Part shown: piece after piece, positions 15,245-18,957 of the stretch | Layout: each line of letters opens with the position of its first letter | How positions within the stretch are numbered: the first letter of the stretch is position 1 | NCBI GenBank assembly: GCA_009885595.1 | Contig: VFKJ01000348.1 | Location: 1 to 18,957, forward strand | Direction: 5' to 3' | Origin: Myxococcales bacterium | GTDB taxonomy: Bacteria; Myxococcota; Myxococcia; Myxococcales; Myxococcaceae | Length of the DNA: 18,957 nt | Notes under the pieces: model-generated | Told to the model about the DNA's origin: nothing | Database searches by the model: none | The model's input: the letters and a program-made list of their open reading frames with translations, nothing else | Translations under genes and position numbers: made by a program

Positions 15245-15982
15245 GTGCTCGTCTCCCTCGACTGTTCCACCCTGACCCTTTCCCTGGCGCTGTTGCGCGC
15301 AGACGGAGTCCTGGTCGAGGAGCGGAAAGTGGGTCCGCCGCAGCGGCAGAGCGAGATCCTCCCGGCGGAGATCGAGAAGATCCTCACCGCGCATGGTCAC
15401 AGTTTGAAGGACGTCACCGGCTTCGTGGTGGGCCTGGGGCCGGGCAGCTTCACCGGGCTGCGCATCGGCCTCGCGACAGCCAAGGGCCTCGCGTACGCGC
15501 TCAAGGTGCCGATCGTCGGCGCGTCTTCCCTGGCTGCGCTCTCGCTCGAGGGCCCGGAGAACGTCGAGCTGTTCTGCTGCGCGGTGGTGAAGAAGGGTGA
15601 GTTGTATGTCGGCAGGTACAAGCGGGTCAGCCCTCTCCCCGACCCTCTCCCCCGCGGGGGAGAGGGAGAGACTTCGATGACGCTCGCGCAGGTCGCCGAG
15701 GCGCTCAAGGCCGCCCCGCACGCACGCATGATCGGCCCCGCGCTCACCGACTGGCGCGCTCCCCTCGAGGCGCTCGGCGTTCCCGCCCAGAGCTTCCTCG
15801 ACGGCCCGCTCGTCCCCTCGGCGGCCGCGCTCGCAAAACTGGTCACCATCCCCCCGGCGTACAGCGCGGAGGCCCTGTTCTCGCTCGAGCCGCACTACAT
15901 CCGCGGCTCGGGTGCCGAAGAAAACCCGAAGTTTCCCCCGCTCCCCGGCGCCGAGCCGAAGGCGCGCCTGAAGGAGGACTGA
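15245..15982 (+). CDS. tsaB: tRNA t6A biosynthesis protein TsaB, with in-frame repeat insertion
   Basis: TsaB is the non-catalytic ASKHA-fold partner of TsaD in making N6-threonylcarbamoyladenosine at tRNA position 37. The 245-residue product starts LVSLDCSTLTLSLAL and has the family block GLGPGSFTGLRIGLATAKGL (about 65-84) and VVKKGELYVGRYKR. Residues 129-142 read SPLPDPLPRGGEGE and are encoded by a copy of the palindromic element at 15629-15670. The reading frame continues normally afterwards with TSMTLAQVAEALKAAPHARM. The insertion follows the strand where E. coli TsaB has a variable segment, so function may be kept. The start is GTG 15245, because family homology begins at once; no strong ribosome site is visible. 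The next gene starts directly after the stop. Confidence 0.9.
   Translation: MLVSLDCSTLTLSLALLRADGVLVEERKVGPPQRQSEILPAEIEKILTAHGHSLKDVTGFVVGLGPGSFTGLRIGLATAKGLAYALKVPIVGASSLAALSLEGPENVELFCCAVVKKGELYVGRYKRVSPLPDPLPRGGEGETSMTLAQVAEALKAAPHARMIGPALTDWRAPLEALGVPAQSFLDGPLVPSAAALAKLVTIPPAYSAEALFSLEPHYIRGSGAEENPKFPPLPGAEPKARLKED
15629..15670. repeat. GC-rich palindromic repeat element, copy C (inside tsaB)
   Basis: AGCCCTCTCCCCGA followed by a perfect 24-bp palindrome at 15643-15666 (arm CCCTCTCCCCCG and its reverse complement) and GAGAG. Same orientation as copy A and inverted to copy B. The element has a length divisible by three and no stop in the tsaB frame. Confidence 0.9.
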
Positions 15983-16984
15983 ATGTCCGACCCCATCATC
16001 GCCGTCGTCGGTGCGACCGGCATCGTCGGCCGCCAGATCCTCGCCTCGCTGCAGCTCCACGACGTCGAACCCGACCAGGTGCGGCTCTTTGCCAGCCAGC
16101 GCTCCGAGGCGGAAGAGCTCGACTACGAAGAAGAGACGTTGCCCACCGAGAAGCCCGGCCCCGACTCGTTCCGCGGGGTGCAGGTGGTGATCTGCGCCAC
16201 CCCGGCCGACGTCTCGCGCCGCCTCGCCCAACAAGCGCAGCAAGCGGGCGCCTGGGTGGTGGACGTCTCCGGGGCCTTCCGCGTCGACACCACCGTGCCG
16301 CTGGTCGCGCCGGGCGTGAACGACGGCGTGCTCGATCGCCCCTTCGCCGGGCGCATCGTCGCCGTCGCCAACCCCGCCACCCAGGCGCTGCTCTCGGTGC
16401 TGCAGCCGCTGCGCGCGAAGTTCGGCCTGGTGTTCGCCGACGCCACGCTGCTCTTCGGCACCTCGACGCTGGGGCAGGGCGGACAGGATCAGCTCTCCAA
16501 GCAGACCGCCGCGCTGATGAACGGCAAGGACCCGGAGCTCGAGCTCTTCCCCCACCGCATCGGCTTCAACGTGATCCCCGCGGTGGGTGGCTTCGAAGGG
16601 CCGCTGTGCGACGCCGAGCGCCACGTGCTGGTGGAAGCCGCGCGCATCTGGAGCGGCGACGCGCTGCCCGCCCTCACCGCGACCGCGCTCACGGTGCCCA
16701 CCTACCACGGGCTCACGCTCGTCATCTCCGCGCACCTCAACCGCCCGGTGGACGCCGAGGGCGTGCGCGCGCTGCTCAAGGAGGATCCGGGCCTCAAGGT
16801 GCTCGACGATCCCAGCCAGAACATCTACCCGATGCCGATGCTCACCACCGACGACGCCACCACCCACGTCGGCCGCGTGCGCACCGCCGGAACCCGCGTT
16901 CAGCTCGTCGCCGCCACCGACAACGTCTTCCGCGTCGCTGACACCGCCGTCGATCTCGCGCTCAAACTCGCCAATCGCACGTGA
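15983..16984 (+). CDS. Aspartate-semialdehyde dehydrogenase-like protein lacking catalytic residues (Usg-like)
   Basis: A 333-residue member of the ASADH/ArgC fold with an intact NADP-binding N-terminus (VVGATGIVG, 8-16), DVSGAFR (94-100) and dimerisation-domain segment HRIGFNVIPAVGGFEG. The active-site cysteine block NPNC(S/T) of real ASADH reads NPATQA (130-135), with Thr at the cysteine position. The second motif, VRVPVFYGH in true enzymes, reads LTVPTYHGL, losing the substrate Arg and the usual His. E. coli Usg, a paralogue of Asd, shows a similar loss. I infer it does not make aspartate semialdehyde; its role is unknown. Automated annotation may call it asd. AAGGAGG (15971-15977) lies 5 nt before the ATG, which immediately follows the tsaB stop, so the two are co-transcribed. 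Confidence 0.85.
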   Translation: MSDPIIAVVGATGIVGRQILASLQLHDVEPDQVRLFASQRSEAEELDYEEETLPTEKPGPDSFRGVQVVICATPADVSRRLAQQAQQAGAWVVDVSGAFRVDTTVPLVAPGVNDGVLDRPFAGRIVAVANPATQALLSVLQPLRAKFGLVFADATLLFGTSTLGQGGQDQLSKQTAALMNGKDPELELFPHRIGFNVIPAVGGFEGPLCDAERHVLVEAARIWSGDALPALTATALTVPTYHGLTLVISAHLNRPVDAEGVRALLKEDPGLKVLDDPSQNIYPMPMLTTDDATTHVGRVRTAGTRVQLVAATDNVFRVADTAVDLALKLANRT

Positions 16985-17021
16985 CAAATTGTCAGCGGAC
17001 GCACCGACGATCCCGCATAAT
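16982..17021 (+). promoter_or_regulatory. Palindromic operator-like site and -10-like element before the MYXO-CTERM gene
   Basis: TGACAA-A-TTGTCA is a perfect 13-base palindrome (16982-16994) that begins with the stop codon of the ASADH-like gene. CATAAT (17016-17021), five of six matches to TATAAT, lies downstream. TTGTCA could act as a -35, but 21 bases of spacing is too long, so a different -35 or a regulator-dependent promoter is more likely. The patch is unusually AT-rich for this window. Confidence 0.35.
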
Positions 17022-17088
17022 CTTCAGTAATTCAGGCGACTTGAGCGGCCTTGCGGGTGGCCTTCAACTTGCTCAAAAGTGGGCCCTC

Positions 17089-18039
17089 ATGACGCTGCGC
17101 CTCGCCACCCTCTGCACGCTCCTCGCTGCTACTGCCTCGCTCGCGCAGACCGCGGTGCTGCCCCGGCTCGCCATTCTCCGGCCCGATGACCCGAACGTCG
17201 ACACGTACACGTTCGGCGCCGCGCAGTGTAGCGACACCCTCACCCTGACCTGGTCGAACACCCTCACCACCCTGACCGCGTCGTGCATTCAGAGCCCGCT
17301 CAAGCTGTGGTCGACCGCCGTTGAGTGCCTGGACACGGGACCGGGCGCCAGCGACACCCGCTACGAGGACATTCCCTTTCTCACGCTCGTCGGGGTTCGC
17401 CAGGGCACCTTCACGGTGAAGATCGCCGAACTGCCGGACTTCAAGACGACGACGCTGCCCGACGGCGGCACCAATCTCCTCCCCTGCGGCGACGCGCAGC
17501 CCTTCACCAGGACCCACAAGGTGTGTGGCGTCGTCAGCTACGCGCTGAACAGCGGCCTGGGCTGCGGCACCGCTCAGCCTCAGGCGGCGACGCCGCTCAA
17601 GCTCGTCTACGACACCAAGCCGCCCACGGCCCCGGAGATCACCGACTACGCCGCGCAGGATCAGGGCATGCGGCTGGGCTTCAAGGTCGACAGCGACACC
17701 TCCACGGTGCTGCTCGAGGTGAAGGGGCCCACCGACGGCGACTACCGCGAGCTCGCCGAAGCGGCCGCCGAGAACGCCGAGGTGAGCGGCAAGGGCCTGC
17801 AGAACAACGTGCCGTACCTGGTGCGCCTGCGCGCGAAGGACGCCGCGGGAAACGTGAGCGACCCGTCGGCCGAGCTCACCATCACCCCCATCCTCACCTT
17901 AGGCTTCTGGGGCTATTACAAGAACGCCGGCGGCACCGACCCGGGTGGCTGCTCGGTGGGGGCAGGGTTGATGCCGCTCTTGTTCGTGGCGTTCGCCTTC
18001 CGTCGCGCGCGCAAGCAGGTAAGGAGACAGTCCCGATGA
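17089..18039 (+). CDS. MYXO-CTERM-anchored surface protein (MXAN_2561-like)
   Basis: A 316-residue exported protein. The signal peptide MTLRLATLCTLLAATASLAQ is probably cut after LAQ or SLA. A Cys-rich N-terminal domain follows (about 20-175; for example QCSDTLTLTW, SCIQSPLKLW, ECLDTGPG, PCGD, VCGVVSY, GCGTAQP). A fibronectin type III-like domain comes next (about 178-268: PPTAPEITDY ... YLVRLRAKDAAGNVSDPS). The C-terminus has GGCS (286-289), a hydrophobic helix and Arg-rich RRARKQVRRQSR, the layout of the MYXO-CTERM sorting signal for surface anchoring in myxobacteria. I recognise the pairing with the next gene as the MXAN_2561/MXAN_2562 type; function unknown to me. The frame is open back to GTG 16981, but the signal peptide fixes the start at ATG 17089. 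The stop overlaps the next ATG by 4 nt. Confidence 0.82.
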   Translation: MTLRLATLCTLLAATASLAQTAVLPRLAILRPDDPNVDTYTFGAAQCSDTLTLTWSNTLTTLTASCIQSPLKLWSTAVECLDTGPGASDTRYEDIPFLTLVGVRQGTFTVKIAELPDFKTTTLPDGGTNLLPCGDAQPFTRTHKVCGVVSYALNSGLGCGTAQPQAATPLKLVYDTKPPTAPEITDYAAQDQGMRLGFKVDSDTSTVLLEVKGPTDGDYRELAEAAAENAEVSGKGLQNNVPYLVRLRAKDAAGNVSDPSAELTITPILTLGFWGYYKNAGGTDPGGCSVGAGLMPLLFVAFAFRRARKQVRRQSR

Positions 18040-18773
18040 AGACCTCACTCACGCTCGCCTGCGCGCTCCTCTCCTCGCTCGCCTCGGCCCAGGTCTTCGA
18101 GGTGTCCGGCAGCAAGAAGCGCCTCGAGTCTCCGCGCGACATGTTCTTCGAGGCGAAGCTCTCGCCCTACACGCCGCTGCTCGATCGCCCCTTCATGGAT
18201 CTGCCCGAGGCCGATCGGCCCTACTACGCGGTGTTCGGCGGCGGGCCGATGCTGCTGGGCGAGATCGAGATCGACTACCAGTTCTTCCAGAAGTTCGGCT
18301 CGCTCGCCGGTGCCGTGTCGGTCGGCTACTCGGAGAAATTCGGGCACTCCATCGACGCGGTCAGCAAGGAGCGCGTCGACCAGAGCACGGGCCTGCGCAT
18401 CGTGCCCATCAAGGCGATGCTGGTGTACCGGTGGGACTGGGCCAAGGAGAAGTTCAAGGTTCCCCTGGTGCCCTACGTCAAGGGGGCCTTCGTGATGATG
18501 CCCTGGTGGGTGGTCAACGGCGGCTCGGTCGAGCTCAGCGGCATCTCTCGGGGCGAAGGCCTCAAGTTCGGGCTGGCCGGGGTGCTGGGCCTCTCCCTCG
18601 AGCTCGACTTCCTCGACCACCGCCTGGCGCGCGACTTCGACAGCAGCGTCGGGGTCAACCACACCTACCTCTTCGCCGAAGGCACCCTGCAGGAGATGAA
18701 CCTCTTCGGCACCGCCAAGGCCATCGATCTGAGCAGCCAACACTTCATGTTCGGCCTGGGCTTCGAGTTCTAG
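18036..18773 (+). CDS. Outer-membrane beta-barrel protein (MXAN_2562-like)
   Basis: A 245-residue protein with signal peptide MKTSLTLACALLSSLASA, likely cut before QVFEVSG. About 200 residues of alternating strands follow, ending HFMFGLGFEF; the terminal Phe is typical of BAM-inserted barrels. Conserved-looking blocks are RDMFFEAKLSPYTPLLDRPF near the N-terminus and PWWVVNGGSVELSGISRGEG in the second half. AAGGAG (18021-18026) stands 9 nt before the ATG, which overlaps the MYXO-CTERM gene stop (ATGA), so the two are translated as a pair and may work together at the outer membrane. It is related in general plan, not obviously in sequence, to the GltA/GltB-like barrels at the left end. No terminator hairpin with a T-run follows. 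Confidence 0.82.
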   Translation: MKTSLTLACALLSSLASAQVFEVSGSKKRLESPRDMFFEAKLSPYTPLLDRPFMDLPEADRPYYAVFGGGPMLLGEIEIDYQFFQKFGSLAGAVSVGYSEKFGHSIDAVSKERVDQSTGLRIVPIKAMLVYRWDWAKEKFKVPLVPYVKGAFVMMPWWVVNGGSVELSGISRGEGLKFGLAGVLGLSLELDFLDHRLARDFDSSVGVNHTYLFAEGTLQEMNLFGTAKAIDLSSQHFMFGLGFEF

Positions 18774-18797
18774 TTGGGGCCGCGGGCGCCGTGGCTG

Positions 18798-18957
18798 TGG
18801 CGTTCCGCCAGACCGGCGTCGCTCCTGTGGCTCCTGGTCGCGCCGCCTTGGCCCAGGTCCTCCGCTGCGCTCCGGTCCTGGCTGGTCTGGCGTTCCGCCA
18901 GACCGGCGTCGCTCCTGTGGCTCCTGGTCGCGCCGCCTTGGCCCAGGTCCTCCGCTG
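18798..18957. repeat. 90-bp tandem repeat, at least 1.8 copies, continuing past the window
   Basis: The unit beginning TGGCGTTCCGCCAGACCGGC at 18798 recurs at 18888 and appears identical for the 70 bases visible, giving a period of exactly 90. The second copy begins with a hairpin: 9-base arms GGTCTGGCG (18884-18892) and CGCCAGACC (18896-18904) around TTC. All six frames are free of stop codons through the repeat. Whether it is noncoding or the repeat part of a gene entering from the right cannot be settled here. Confidence 0.85.

Noticed and set aside
15029..16987. 652-residue minus-strand ORF across rseP, tsaB and the ASADH-like gene
   Set aside because: Its product is a low-complexity Arg/Gly/Ala/His/Glu mix with no motif and it opposes three well-supported genes; long antisense frames are expected at this GC content.
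16981..17088. 36-residue N-terminal extension of the MYXO-CTERM protein from GTG 16981
   Set aside because: It would bury the signal peptide; the exported start is ATG 17089.
18798..18957. Tandem repeat as a CRISPR array
   Set aside because: The whole 90-bp unit repeats, with no unique spacers.

Overview
The window looks like chromosomal DNA of a predatory, gliding myxobacterium (Myxococcota, probably suborder Cystobacterineae). It is very GC-rich, with overlapping ATGA/GTGA gene junctions. Its left end carries the outer-membrane part of the Glt gliding-motility cluster (gltK/cglC, two paralogous beta-barrels, TPR protein GltC). Its right end carries a MYXO-CTERM-anchored protein paired with a beta-barrel, which I recognise as the MXAN_2561/MXAN_2562 type. 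All assignments come from reading the sequence and from memory of the families; no search was run.

Layout. (1) 1-291, minus: partial lipoprotein gene, probable cglC/gltK, divergent from the next block. (2) 476-6018, plus: five tightly packed genes, gltB-gltA-gltC-plsX-HAD phosphatase-like, with junctions from a 4-nt overlap to a 2-nt gap. (3) 6139-8171, plus: poly(A) polymerase pcnB with an acidic insert and an Arg9 tail, overlapping a YdjM/DUF457-type membrane hydrolase. (4) 8221-11663, minus: Ser/Thr protein kinase, RluA-family pseudouridine synthase and DNA polymerase IV. The first two genes overlap by 4 nt. (5) 11889-15171, plus: uppS-cdsA-rseP, lipid carrier and phospholipid synthesis plus a site-2 protease with apparently three PDZ domains; dxr is missing from its common place. 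(6) 15245-16984, plus: tsaB carrying an in-frame palindromic repeat, then an aspartate-semialdehyde-dehydrogenase-like protein that has lost catalytic residues. (7) 17089-18773, plus: the MYXO-CTERM protein and its beta-barrel partner. (8) 18798-18957: a 90-bp tandem repeat running off the right edge.

Much of the window concerns the cell envelope: outer-membrane motility proteins, acyl-phosphate synthesis (PlsX), CDP-diacylglycerol synthesis (CdsA), undecaprenyl diphosphate synthesis (UppS), intramembrane proteolysis (RseP) and two more surface proteins. The rest is ordinary housekeeping (tRNA t6A modification, RNA polyadenylation, pseudouridylation, translesion synthesis).

No phage, IS, CRISPR, tRNA or rRNA was seen, and no gene-free stretch exceeds 300 bases. 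I see no clearly new multi-gene system. The most unusual signals are: a GC-rich palindromic element present three times, once inside tsaB as 14 extra residues; a short F-[DE]-[GA]-[LV]-D-[LV]-x-G motif shared at the same register by the mature N-termini of GltB and GltC and repeated in GltC; the catalytically degenerate ASADH homologue; a protein kinase with a large acidic insert; and the 90-bp repeat that is open in all six frames.
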